A stretch of DNA of 37,335 nucleotides from JBEATZ01 sp041178545 (GCA_041178545.1 JBEGVB010000002.1:1-37335), one strand, 5' to 3'. Shown: positions 1 to 11,427, counted from the stretch's first letter. Notes: generated by a model not told the origin, from the sequence alone. Numbers and translations are program-made.

Positions 1-1574
1 AGTGCGCCGATCAGGAGACCTGCGAGTGCTCCGCCGGGCAGCGCAAGCCTGCTCTGGGGCTTCGCCTGTGCCAGCACGAGGAACCACACGCCCAGGCCCA
101 CGGCCACGGGCAGCACACCCGTGGGATCCGGTGCCGCGAGCCTCACCCACCCCCACGCTGCATCACTTGCTGCCGAGGCACGGTCCACGGCACCGAAGAG
201 TGCTGCGAAGAGGACCAGCTGCACGATCCCGACCAGCAGGTTGCGGACCGGACGGATGCCCTGCACGCGCAGCCACTGGACGATCTCGCGTCGCAGGCGG
301 ACCGGGTCGTCGCGCAGCCGTTGCTTGAGGGCTGCGAGCTGGGGGGCGTTGCGCTGTTGCACCAGTCGGTCGCGGTCCGCGCGCGCACCGAGCGGGACCA
401 GGATGCCGCGCAGCAACAGGGCGAGCAGCAGCACCGCGGTGGCGAGCCCGCCGACGCGCGGCTCGAGCCAGGCGATGCAGCCTGCAAACAGGTTGCGCAG
501 GTCGCCGAACAGGCTCCGTTCCTCGCGCGCGGCCTCCCACGCTGCCACCCATGCCTTCTCCTTGGAGGGCAGCGAGAACTCGTGCGGAACCGTGTAGCGG
601 CCGCGGAAGTCGTGGCCCAGCTGCTCGAGACGAGCCCCTAGGATGAGGCCGTAGAACGAGCTGCGCTTGTCGTAGCACACTGCGACGATCGGCCGGTTCG
701 GCAGCTTGCGCAGCTCGGCCTCGTACTCCGGGGTCGTCATCTTGCGCAGCGTGACGTTGACCGCGCCAGGCAGGTGCCCTGCCTCGAACTCCTTTGGGTA
801 GCGCACGTCGACGAACAACGCGTTCTCGTGCAGGTGGAGCGCCACCACCTCGTCGGTGTCCAGCAGCACGTCCTTGTTGCGGAAGTCGCGGATGGCGCGC
901 AACTCGGTGCGGTCGTTTCCGGCGACTCCTTCGATGTCCCGTCCCTCGGCCACCCACTTCTCGTAGCCGCCCACCATGAAGTGGGTGTCCTCGTTGCGCT
1001 CGGCGAACCAGTTGCACAGTTCGGAGCTGCGGTTGCCCGACTCACACAACAGCACCGTGACTGCACCCTCCATGTGCAGTCCACGGCTGTCGGACTGCAG
1101 GTCGGGGTAGCGACGCGGCCAGGACCCGCGGATGCGCCCCATCTCGACCTCCTCGGGCTCGCGCACGTCGACGAGGTTGATCACCTTGGTCCCGTCCGCC
1201 AACCAAGCGGTGACCTGCTCGGTGCTGACGCCACGCGGGTGCTGCGCCTGGTCGCTGTAGGCGAGGGTCTTGAGCGAGGTGTCGCCGACCCTTGCTCCCG
1301 CCTCCTGCGAGGACCGCACGAGGTTGGTGCGCAGCCTCCGGTTGTCCCGGTCGGTCACGTCGAGGTGGTACAGCAGGAACCCGGACCCCACGAGACAGAG
1401 CCCCACGAGTGCCAGCCGGAACGGCCACGGCGATGCCGCCTGCGACGCGCCGCCCGACCCGTACTTGCGGGCCACGGCGAACCTGCCTCCCACGCCGAGC
1501 GCGACGAGGCCCAGTACCTGTGCAGCACTGGCGAACAGGTTGACGAGGACGTCCGGCGAGGGGATGGCGAGCAT
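1..1574 (-). CDS. Tandem rhodanese domains fused to YidC/Oxa1-like membrane insertase domain (3' end outside window)
   Basis: About 524 residues are visible and the C-terminus is cut by the window edge. The protein starts with two hydrophobic segments (about residues 10-30 and 51-70), then two rhodanese-like domains (about 115-215 and 235-330). The first has a full active-site loop, C177-E-S-G-N-R182; the second keeps a cysteine, C300-Y-D-K-R. From about residue 365 it resembles the conserved core of YidC/Oxa1/Alb3: LLRGILVPL, a basic cytoplasmic segment (QLAALKQRLRDDPVRLRRE), then VQLVLFAALF and a DP..VLPV stretch. The order matches E. coli YidC, with R389 where YidC has its groove arginine. 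YidC-type proteins insert membrane proteins; rhodaneses carry sulfur on cysteine. The fusion's job is unknown. The start is the first ATG after an in-frame TAA; no clear ribosome-binding site is seen. It diverges from the Kelch gene. Domain calls are fairly secure; the insertase activity is inferred. Confidence 0.8.
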   Translation of the reverse strand, partial: MLAIPSPDVLVNLFASAAQVLGLVALGVGGRFAVARKYGSGGASQAASPWPFRLALVGLCLVGSGFLLYHLDVTDRDNRRLRTNLVRSSQEAGARVGDTSLKTLAYSDQAQHPRGVSTEQVTAWLADGTKVINLVDVREPEEVEMGRIRGSWPRRYPDLQSDSRGLHMEGAVTVLLCESGNRSSELCNWFAERNEDTHFMVGGYEKWVAEGRDIEGVAGNDRTELRAIRDFRNKDVLLDTDEVVALHLHENALFVDVRYPKEFEAGHLPGAVNVTLRKMTTPEYEAELRKLPNRPIVAVCYDKRSSFYGLILGARLEQLGHDFRGRYTVPHEFSLPSKEKAWVAAWEAAREERSLFGDLRNLFAGCIAWLEPRVGGLATAVLLLALLLRGILVPLGARADRDRLVQQRNAPQLAALKQRLRDDPVRLRREIVQWLRVQGIRPVRNLLVGIVQLVLFAALFGAVDRASAASDAAWGWVRLAAPDPTGVLPVAVGLGVWFLVLAQAKPQSRLALPGGALAGLLIGA

Positions 1575-1702
1575 GAAGGGGTGGGGCCGGACGGGCCCGT
1601 CCGGCAGCGCCGATACCCCGCCGGGGGCGAATCCTTAGTGGATGCCGGGGCAAAACCCGCGATGGCAACGGCCCTTCGGCACCGCGCCGCGACCTTAGTT
1701 CC

Positions 1703-1730
1703 CAAGTGCTTGTCCTGGCCCGGGCACTTG
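1703..1730. promoter_or_regulatory. Inverted repeat CAAGTGC-N14-GCACTTG between divergent genes
   Basis: Perfect 7-base arms (1703-1709 and 1724-1730) lie in the 262-base gap between the rhodanese-YidC gene (-) and the Kelch gene (+). This could be an operator for either gene or a weak hairpin. The same heptamer also occurs at 15408-15414 and 21309-21315, close upstream of other genes. No -35/-10 pair could be assigned with confidence. The remainder of the gap shows nothing recognisable. Confidence 0.25.
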
Positions 1731-1836
1731 CAACACCTCCGCCCCTGCCGGATTCGACAGCAGCGCGGCAGCTCGCGTTCCGTAGCCTCTCGCCACAGGC
1801 GAGCCCAAGCCCTGGGCACCAGACCACCCACGACCC

Positions 1837-3225
1837 ATGCAGACCCGTTCCGTCCTCACCGCCGTCCTCCTCGCCACCCTCGGTACCGACCTGAGTGCCC
1901 AGCTCTGGACGCTCCAGTCCCCCGCCACCGTGCCACAGAACCGACGCGCGGGGGCAATGGCCCACGACCTCCTCGGTGGCCGCATGGTGATGTATGGCGG
2001 CCTGCTGTCCCCCACGGCCATCACCGCCGAGACGTGGGCGTGGGACGGAGTCAACTGGACCCAGCTCGCCCCGGCCACGACACCGCCTCCGCGCTGGGGA
2101 CACAAGATGGTGTACGACACGCGCCGCCTGAAGCTCGTCGCGTGGGGCGGCCGCTCGCCCACGACCACGGCAACGGCCAGCGACACGTGGGAGTTCGACT
2201 TGGCCACGTCGACCTGGGCGCAGGTCGTGACGCCGACCACGCCGACTGCGCGCGCGTTCTACGCCATGGCCTATGACCAGCGGCGCGGCGTGGTGGTGAC
2301 CTTCGGCAGCCAGTCGACCACGAACGGCGCACAGACGTGGGAGTACGACGGAACCAACTGGCGCCTGGCGACGCCCACGGCATCCCCCGCGAGCCGCGAG
2401 TCACCCAACATGTGCTATGACGCCGGCCGCGGCGTGATCGTGCTGTTCGGCGGCTACTACGCACTCGCCTCGGCGCCCCAGATGTACGGCGACACGTGGG
2501 AGTACGACGGCGTGACCTGGCGCCAGGTCACGACCACCAACAGCCCGGCGCCTCGCTACCGCCATGCCATGCACTACGACAGCACGCGTGGGCGCGTGGT
2601 GCTGGTCGGAGGCTTCGGCAGCGCGAGCTTCACCGACACGTGGGAGTACGACGGCAACGACTGGACGCAGGTCGCCACCACCGGCCCCTCGCGCCCGACC
2701 GAGGCCATCGACGGCTACTTCCCCAACGCAAGCCAGTCCGTCTACTTCGGCGGCAGCGGCCCGACCGGCGTGACCAACGAGACCTGGACGTTCGCGGGCG
2801 CCAACACCGCCATCGCAGCGCCCTACGGCACCGGCTGCACGGGCAGCGCCGGCATACCCGCAGTGAATGCCACCAGCCGCCCGGTCCTCGGCTCCACCTT
2901 CACCGTGTCGGTGGACAACGTGCCCGCTGCCTCCGGCTTCACGCTGTTGGCCCAGGGCTTCAACAACACCTTCTCCAGTGCTGTCGGCAACCTGCCCGCA
3001 GACCTCACGCCCTTCGGGCTCGGTGGCTGCAGGCTGGAGACCACCACCGACTCGGTGGTCGCTCTGCCGATCGTCGGCACCAGCGCAACGCTGTCGATCC
3101 AGGTGCCCAACCTGCCCGCGCTCGTCAACCTGCCGTGGTTCGGACAGGCCGTGACCCTCGATGCCGGCTCGGCCAACGCCCTCGGCACCACCTCGCGCGC
3201 GCTGCACGCGGTGCTCGGCAACTGA
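1837..3225 (+). CDS. Exported Kelch-type beta-propeller protein with planctomycete C-terminal module
   Basis: 462 aa. A signal peptide (about residues 1-21, ending LSAQ) is followed by about six Kelch-like blades. Each carries a variant of TWEYDG-x-x-W, then A/S-x-R, then YD...RG-x-V-V-x-x-GG. Examples are TWAWDGVNW, TWEYDGTNW, TWEYDGVTW and TWEYDGNDW. Residues 330-462 form a C-terminal module beginning YGTGC and containing P-VLGSTF, LPADL, GLGGC and IQVPN. The same module sits at the ends of the sulfatase and the nidogen-like protein in this window. Kelch/galactose-oxidase propellers act as binding or enzymatic platforms; no galactose-oxidase Cys-Tyr centre was recognised, so I infer a surface or extracellular binding protein. 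No ribosome-binding site is obvious; the start is fixed by the signal peptide. A hairpin terminator follows. Confidence 0.85.
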   Translation: MQTRSVLTAVLLATLGTDLSAQLWTLQSPATVPQNRRAGAMAHDLLGGRMVMYGGLLSPTAITAETWAWDGVNWTQLAPATTPPPRWGHKMVYDTRRLKLVAWGGRSPTTTATASDTWEFDLATSTWAQVVTPTTPTARAFYAMAYDQRRGVVVTFGSQSTTNGAQTWEYDGTNWRLATPTASPASRESPNMCYDAGRGVIVLFGGYYALASAPQMYGDTWEYDGVTWRQVTTTNSPAPRYRHAMHYDSTRGRVVLVGGFGSASFTDTWEYDGNDWTQVATTGPSRPTEAIDGYFPNASQSVYFGGSGPTGVTNETWTFAGANTAIAAPYGTGCTGSAGIPAVNATSRPVLGSTFTVSVDNVPAASGFTLLAQGFNNTFSSAVGNLPADLTPFGLGGCRLETTTDSVVALPIVGTSATLSIQVPNLPALVNLPWFGQAVTLDAGSANALGTTSRALHAVLGN

Positions 3226-3241
3226 TTCGGGCAGTGCCGAG

Positions 3242-3273
3242 GGACGAGCCCCCCGTCAACGGGCGGCTCGTCC
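3242..3273. terminator. Bidirectional hairpin terminator between convergent genes
   Basis: Arms 3242-3256 and 3259-3273 pair in 14 of 15 positions (outer GGACGAGCC/GGCTCGTCC, one C-C mismatch, inner CCCGT/ACGGG around CA). It lies 16 bases after the Kelch stop and 5 bases from the end of the convergent hydro-lyase gene. There is no strong T-run on either side, which is common in such GC-rich genomes. Confidence 0.65.
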
Positions 3274-3278
3274 AGGAC

Positions 3279-5261
3279 TCAGAGCTCGCCCGGCCCGCCC
3301 ACGTGGCCGAGGAACGCAGAGGCCACCACCACCAGCGGGCTCGCGAGGTAGACCTGACCGGGCCCCGACCGACCGGGGAAGTTGCGGTTGATCGCGGAAA
3401 CCGTGACCTGGTCGGGCTTGTCGCTCACGCCGGGGCCGGCCTTGATGCACGCGCCGCAGCTCGGGTCGATGAGTTCGATGCCCGCCGACTCGAACAGCGC
3501 GATGTAGCCCATCTTCTCGGCGTAGTCGCGGATGCGCTGGCTGCCGAACTGGATGTAGCACTTCACGTGTGCGGGGATCGCACGGCCCTTGTCGAGCGCG
3601 CGCCGCACCACCGAGGCGTACATGTCCATGTCCGCCTTCTTCCCGCCGGTGCAGGAACCGCCGTACGCGATGTCGATGGCGACCTTGCCGTGCTTCTGCT
3701 GCAGCTCGGTGAGCGGGATGCCGTTGCGGGGGTCGCCGGGGGTGGCAACCGTGGGGACCAGCTTCGCCAGGTCGATGTCGAACGTCTTGCAGTACGTCGC
3801 ACCAGCATCCGCACGCACCACCTGCGCGGCGATGCGCGCCCGGTCGGCGCCACGCTGGTTGGCGATGTACTCCACCACCGCGTCGTCAGCCTCGATGATG
3901 CCGGTGAAGCTGCCTGCCTCCACCGCCATGTTGGTGAGCGTGGCTCGCTCGTCGAGGTCCATCGACGTGACGCCGGGACCCGCGAACTCCAACACCTTGC
4001 CGATGCCTGCGCCGGTCTTGAAGAACTCGTCGCTGAGCAGGAAGAGCATCACGTCCTTGGCACACACGCCTGCGGGCATCGCGCCGCGCAGGTTGACGCG
4101 AACCGACTCGGGCACCGTGACGCGCACGTCCTTGGTGAACCACGAGTTGGCCATGTCGGTGGAGCCGACGCCGAAGGCGAAGCAGCCGAGCACGCCTGCC
4201 ATGCAGGTGTGGCTGTCGGTGCCGATCACGACCTGCCCGGGCTCCGCCACGTCCTCGATGATGATGTTGTGGCAGATGCCCTCGCTGCCGACGAGCTTGC
4301 CGCCGCGCTGCACCTCGCCGTAGAGCTTCACGCCCTGCTTCTTGGTGAACGCCTCCTGCACCGTGGCGAGGCTCGCCGCCTGCTCACGCAGCCCCATCTT
4401 CACGTGGGCCTCGGGCATCACGCGGTCGAGGAACGTGAGGTGGTCGCGGAACGCGTACACCGAACCTGGGTCGGTGATCCTGGCATCGGCACCAAGGCCC
4501 ATGCGGAACAGGGCTTCTGCCATCGGGGTCACGTACTCGTGGCTGAAGCGCACGTCGGTGCGCACGAACAGCGCGTCGCCGGGCTTCACGGCCGCGATGC
4601 CGAGGCGACCCGTCTTGGCGTCCGCGATCGCCCGCTGCGCGAGGATCTTCTCGCACAGTGTCATCGCGCGGGCCGTGGTCGTCACCGCCGGCGGCACCGT
4701 CTCGCCCTTGAGGCGAGCCTGGTTGTACGCAAACAAGCCGCCATGGCGGACGACCTCCGTGGCGATCGGGTCGAGGCCCTTGGTGAACTCCTCGATCGGG
4801 ATCGCCTCGCCACGCTCGATGCGCGGCAGCAGTGAGAAGTCGGTCGAGGTGAGCAGCCCGATGTTCTGGCAGTTCTGGCCGTAGATCTTCTCGATGTTCT
4901 TGGCGATCACCACCTGCACGCCGGCCTTGAGCTCAGAGTAGGGAGCCGTCTCACGCGAGCTGCCGCAGCCCTTGGAAACGCCGCTCACCACGACGCCGAA
5001 GCCACCGTTCTTGATCGCGTCAACCTTGACGTTGCCACCGCGCAACCCGACCAGGCAGTACCGGGCGAGCGTCTCGTCGTAGTAGTAGCAGACCCAGCCG
5101 GGCGTCAGCTCGTCCGTGCTGATGTTGTCGACCAGCTTGCGCTGCGGGTCGTACGGGAGGTTCACGCCCTCGTAGAGCTGCTTCTTGAGCAGGTCGGCGT
5201 CCTCGGCGAGGTGGAGGACACGACCCTTGACCTGGACGGTGGTGCGGAGCTTCGTGGACAT
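3279..5261 (-). CDS. Aconitase/isopropylmalate dehydratase family hydro-lyase, swivel domain at N-terminus
   Basis: 660 aa, single chain. Residues 1-160 are the LeuD-like swivel domain, with DNISTDELTP at about 45 and the substrate-binding loop GSSRE at 100-104, followed by NIGLLTS. Residues 195-660 are the LeuC/aconitase catalytic part, with GTDSHT at 347-352 and the three 4Fe-4S cluster cysteines in GGSCTGG (C537) and DPSCGAC (C602, C605). It should dehydrate and rehydrate a hydroxy-di- or tricarboxylate: citrate, homocitrate, 3-isopropylmalate or methylcitrate. The substrate cannot be told from sequence. The small-then-large order is the reverse of mitochondrial or AcnA-type aconitase; AcnB also has its swivel before the catalytic part, but its extra N-terminal HEAT-like domain is missing here. 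It lies 41 bases after the thiolase gene on the same strand, so the two are probably co-transcribed. The start is the first ATG in front of the swivel domain. Confidence 0.88.
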   Translation of the reverse strand: MSTKLRTTVQVKGRVLHLAEDADLLKKQLYEGVNLPYDPQRKLVDNISTDELTPGWVCYYYDETLARYCLVGLRGGNVKVDAIKNGGFGVVVSGVSKGCGSSRETAPYSELKAGVQVVIAKNIEKIYGQNCQNIGLLTSTDFSLLPRIERGEAIPIEEFTKGLDPIATEVVRHGGLFAYNQARLKGETVPPAVTTTARAMTLCEKILAQRAIADAKTGRLGIAAVKPGDALFVRTDVRFSHEYVTPMAEALFRMGLGADARITDPGSVYAFRDHLTFLDRVMPEAHVKMGLREQAASLATVQEAFTKKQGVKLYGEVQRGGKLVGSEGICHNIIIEDVAEPGQVVIGTDSHTCMAGVLGCFAFGVGSTDMANSWFTKDVRVTVPESVRVNLRGAMPAGVCAKDVMLFLLSDEFFKTGAGIGKVLEFAGPGVTSMDLDERATLTNMAVEAGSFTGIIEADDAVVEYIANQRGADRARIAAQVVRADAGATYCKTFDIDLAKLVPTVATPGDPRNGIPLTELQQKHGKVAIDIAYGGSCTGGKKADMDMYASVVRRALDKGRAIPAHVKCYIQFGSQRIRDYAEKMGYIALFESAGIELIDPSCGACIKAGPGVSDKPDQVTVSAINRNFPGRSGPGQVYLASPLVVVASAFLGHVGGPGEL

Positions 5262-5302
5262 GAGTGGCTCGTGGAGTGTTGCGCTGACTGGGGATGCTGC
5301 GC

Positions 5303-6502
5303 TCAGACGCGCTCGAGGATCATCGCGATGCCCTGGCCGCCGCCGATGCACGCCGAGGCACAGCCGAGCGCCTTGCCCGACTGCTCCATCTCGCGCACCA
5401 GCGTGAGCAGCAAGCGCGTGCCGGTGGCACCGAGTGGGTGGCCGAGGGCGATGGCACCGCCGTTGACGTTGCACTTGTTGCGGTCGAGCCCCAGTTCCTT
5501 CTCGCAGCCCAGGTACTGGGCGCTGAACGCCTCGTTGATCTCGACGAGGTCGAGGTCGCCCACCTTCAGGCCGGCCTTGGCACAGGCATTCTGGATGGCC
5601 GGCACCGGGCCGAGGCCCATGAGCTCCGGCGGCACGCCGGCAAGTCCCCACGAACGGATGCGCGCCTTCGGACGGAGCCCGAGCTCCTTCGCGCGCTGGG
5701 CGGTGGTCACCACCAGCATGGCGGCACCGTCGACGATGCCGGAGGCATTGCCTGCAGTCACCGTGCCGTCCTTGCCGAACGCAGGCCGCAAGCCGCTGAG
5801 CGCCTGCAGCGTGGTGTCCGGCTTGATGTGGTCGTCCTGGTCCACCACCACTTCCTTGCGGCCCATCGTCACGGTCATGGGCGCGATCTCGTCGCGGAAC
5901 TTGCCGGCCTTCACGGCCGCGGCGCCCAGCATGTGGCTGCGCAGCGCGTACTCGTCCTGCTCCTCGCGCGAGATGCCGACCTTCTTCGCCACGTTCTCGG
6001 CAGTCTGCGCCATGAAGAACTTGCAGAACGGGTCGTAGAGGGCGGCAAACAGCAGGTCCTCGATCTTCGGCTCCTGGCCGAAGCGGAACCCCTCGCGGCC
6101 GCCGCGGATCACGTGCGGCACCTGGCTCATGTTCTCCATGCCGCCAGCGAGGCAAAGCTGCGCCTCGCCTGCGAGCATCGCATGGGCCGCGCTGACCACC
6201 GACTGGATGCCCGAACCGCAGATGCGGTTGACGGTGAGGGCCGGACGCTCGATGGGCACACCGGCCTTGAGGGCCACGTGGCGACCACCGTAGATGGCGT
6301 CGCTGGAGCTCTGCGACACGTTGCCCACGAAGGTCTCGTCCACCATGCCCGGCTCGACGCCGCAGCGCTGCAGGGCCGCCTTCGCGGCATGGACCGCAAG
6401 GTCGATCGCGGTCACGTCCTTGAACCTGCCGAAGCCAGGCGTGCCGGAGTATTCAGCCATGGCGGTGCGGGCACCGCCGACGATCACGAGTTCGGGTCGC
6501 AT
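5303..6502 (-). CDS. Acetyl-CoA acetyltransferase (thiolase family)
   Basis: 399 aa, the usual thiolase length. Residues seen are the nucleophilic cysteine in RICGSG (C95), the NEAFSAQ motif, GHPLGATG with H355, and the C-terminal proton-transfer cysteine in CIGGGQG (C385). GGMENMS and NASGIVDGAA are also family signatures. It condenses two acetyl-CoA to acetoacetyl-CoA or cleaves 3-ketoacyl-CoA; biosynthetic and degradative thiolases cannot be separated here. The ATG at 6502 begins MRPELVIVGGARTAM, the standard thiolase N-terminus. It is first in a probable two-gene unit with the aconitase-family gene and diverges from the M48 protease across 90 bases. No beta-oxidation partner genes are nearby. 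Confidence 0.93.
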   Translation of the reverse strand: MRPELVIVGGARTAMAEYSGTPGFGRFKDVTAIDLAVHAAKAALQRCGVEPGMVDETFVGNVSQSSSDAIYGGRHVALKAGVPIERPALTVNRICGSGIQSVVSAAHAMLAGEAQLCLAGGMENMSQVPHVIRGGREGFRFGQEPKIEDLLFAALYDPFCKFFMAQTAENVAKKVGISREEQDEYALRSHMLGAAAVKAGKFRDEIAPMTVTMGRKEVVVDQDDHIKPDTTLQALSGLRPAFGKDGTVTAGNASGIVDGAAMLVVTTAQRAKELGLRPKARIRSWGLAGVPPELMGLGPVPAIQNACAKAGLKVGDLDLVEINEAFSAQYLGCEKELGLDRNKCNVNGGAIALGHPLGATGTRLLLTLVREMEQSGKALGCASACIGGGQGIAMILERV

Positions 6503-6592
6503 CCGCGGAGTTTGGGCGATGCCCCACCCGGTGGCAAGTTCGGCGAGACCCCAGACCGTGCTCGACCTCGGTCCGACCGGTAGCATGGGGCC

Positions 6593-7495
6593 ATGCGGAA
6601 GATCCTGCTGCTGCTCGCCCAGTGCCTGCTGGCGCTGGGGTTCGTCTCCTGCGCGAATTTCAACGTGTACTCCGAGGAGGAGGAGGCTGCGCTCGGGGCC
6701 CAGTTCTACCCGGAGGCCACCAAGGGCTACCGCGAGATCACGGGCACGCCGGAGGCCCAGATGGTGCAGCGCATCGGCCGACGCATCGCCGACGCATCGG
6801 GCAAGGGCAGCGACCCCAACTACCAGTGGGAGTTCAAGCTGTTCGACTCCAAGGAGACGGTCAACGCCTTCTGCCTGCCCGGCGGCAAGGTGGCCGTGTT
6901 CACCGGACTCCTGGACGTGACCCAGAACGAGGACGCCCTGGCCGTGGTGGTCGGGCACGAAGTGGCCCACGCCACCGAGCGCCACGGCGGGGAGCGCATG
7001 AGCCGTGAGGGCATGCTCCAGGTCGGTCTCGCCATCGCGGCCGTGGGTCTTGCGGCGAGCGACCTCGACGACGACCAGAAGATCCTCGCCATCGGCCTGC
7101 TTGGCGCCGGCGCCACCCTTGGCGTCACCCTGCCGTGGGGGCGCTCCGAGGAGACCGAGGCCGACGAAGTCGGCCTGCGCTACGCGATCCGCGCCGGCTA
7201 CGACCCGTGGGAGGCACCCAAGCTGTGGGAGCGCATGGCGGCGCAGGGCGGCGGCGGGATGCCCGAGTGGCTCAGCACCCATCCCGACCCGTCCAACCGC
7301 GCCGAGAACCTGCGCAACCTCATCCCGCGCATGCTGGCCGAGGAAGGCAAGCCCGCTGCACCGTCCGAGCCGGCGAAACGCATCGCGCCACGTGCCGCCC
7401 TGCAGCGCAGCATGGACCAGCGCGCCGCACTGGCAGGGCACAGCTGCACCGGGTGCTGGCGCGACCTGCTGCGCGGCCCGGTGGCCGCGCGCTGA
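6593..7495 (+). CDS. M48-family zinc metalloprotease, lipoprotein
   Basis: 300 aa. A hydrophobic leader ends FVSC (C20), a plausible though not ideal lipobox (F at -3). The protease core has HEVAH (H122, E123, H126) and the third zinc ligand in EADEVGLR (E189), typical of M48/LoiP/BepA-like periplasmic peptidases. LPGGKVAVFTGLL just before the HExxH is also a family signature. Role by analogy: quality control of envelope proteins. A hydrophobic loop of about 40 residues lies between the zinc motif and EAD. The C-terminus carries an unusual CTGC pair in a basic tail (about residues 282-300). It converges tightly on ileS, with 13 bases between the stops. Confidence 0.88.
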   Translation: MRKILLLLAQCLLALGFVSCANFNVYSEEEEAALGAQFYPEATKGYREITGTPEAQMVQRIGRRIADASGKGSDPNYQWEFKLFDSKETVNAFCLPGGKVAVFTGLLDVTQNEDALAVVVGHEVAHATERHGGERMSREGMLQVGLAIAAVGLAASDLDDDQKILAIGLLGAGATLGVTLPWGRSEETEADEVGLRYAIRAGYDPWEAPKLWERMAAQGGGGMPEWLSTHPDPSNRAENLRNLIPRMLAEEGKPAAPSEPAKRIAPRAALQRSMDQRAALAGHSCTGCWRDLLRGPVAAR

Positions 7496-7508
7496 GCAGC
7501 AGCCGGGT

Positions 7509-10664
<3,156 letters not shown>

Positions 10665-10777
10665 GGGGACGGCAGTGTGGCGATCCCCTGCAGTACGGGC
10701 AAGGACGCGATCCGACTGCCCCCAACGGCCACCTGCGCACACTGCCGAACCAGCCCATGCTCTCGTCGGAGGTGGCC

Positions 10778-11206
10778 ATGCAACGGAACCACTGCCTCGG
10801 CCTCGCCGCGCTCGCATGTGCGGCAGCGGCATGCGACGACAGCAACCACTGGTCGGTGTCGGGCACCGTGTACAACCAGTTCTCGGAGCCCATGGCCGGA
10901 GTCGAAGTCGTCCTCCAATGGCCAGAGATCTCCCTGGCGGAGCTCCCGCTCACCACGGACGGGGAGGGCCGCTACTCCTACTCGTGGGAGCAGGCAGAGC
11001 CCTACGGCAGCAGCGTCCTTGCCCGCGTGCGGATCACGCCCCGGGCCAGCGGCTGGGCCTTCGACCCTGCCCACCGCGAGTTGGAGGTGGAGGACAAGGC
11101 AACCGGCCTCGACTTCGTCGGCACCCTTGCGGAGCAGGAACGGTGGCTGTTCTTGGTGCTGGAACTCACCTGGGAGACCGATCGCGGGGTTGTGGAGGGG
11201 CGCTGA
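10778..11206 (+). CDS. Small lipoprotein with carboxypeptidase-regulatory-like (Ig-type) domain
   Basis: 142 aa. The start is set by a strong ribosome-binding site, GGAGGTGG at 10768-10775, before ATG 10778; an ATG at 10757 lacks one. A short leader ends AAAC (C19), a lipoprotein cleavage site. The rest looks like a single carboxypeptidase-regulatory/transthyretin-like beta-sandwich: SVSGTVYNQFSEPMAGVEV, then LTTDGEGRYSYSW, then a strand ending GLDFVGT. Such domains are binding or structural modules on surface proteins. The last codons (TDRGVVE) lie in a 23-base repeat found inverted 123 bases downstream. The gene diverges from ileS. The exact function is unknown. Confidence 0.72.
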   Translation: MQRNHCLGLAALACAAAACDDSNHWSVSGTVYNQFSEPMAGVEVVLQWPEISLAELPLTTDGEGRYSYSWEQAEPYGSSVLARVRITPRASGWAFDPAHRELEVEDKATGLDFVGTLAEQERWLFLVLELTWETDRGVVEGR

Positions 11207-11343
11207 GTGTTGGACTGACGCGCCCGGCGGCGGTCGCCATGGATCCTGGAAGCAGGTCTCTCCACGACAATCCCATCGAACCGTGAGTTGCCCCCCCGCG
11301 CGGTGCCTCGCCGCGAAGGACTCCACAACTCCGCGATCGGTCT
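11175..11343. repeat. Inverted 23-base repeat (arms 11175-11197 and 11321-11343)
   Basis: The left arm AGACCGATCGCGG-G-GTTGTGGAG lies in the last codons of the lipoprotein gene. Its reverse complement at 11321-11343 matches 22 of 23 bases. Read as codons on its own strand in the matching frame, each arm gives TDRGVVE, and the one mismatch is synonymous (GGG/GGA). The right arm lies in the otherwise unexplained 11207-11427 gap, which may hold a remnant of an inverted coding copy. No intact gene is seen in the gap. Confidence 0.45.
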
Positions 11344-11427
11344 GCTTGATCCACAGCACCGCCTCGGCAACGATCGCCTCGCGGTCCCGCCCGGTGCGCA
11401 GGCCGTGGATTCCATCGGGAGGACGTC

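Noticed and set aside
1716..1731. Possible sigma-54 promoter (TGG...TTGC) before the Kelch gene
   Set aside because: The distance between GG and GC is 11 bases instead of the required 10, and the -24 element is poor.
2496..4835. A 779-codon plus-strand frame across the Kelch gene end and the hydro-lyase
   Set aside because: It crosses the terminator hairpin and overlaps two well-supported genes; composition is that of an out-of-frame reading.
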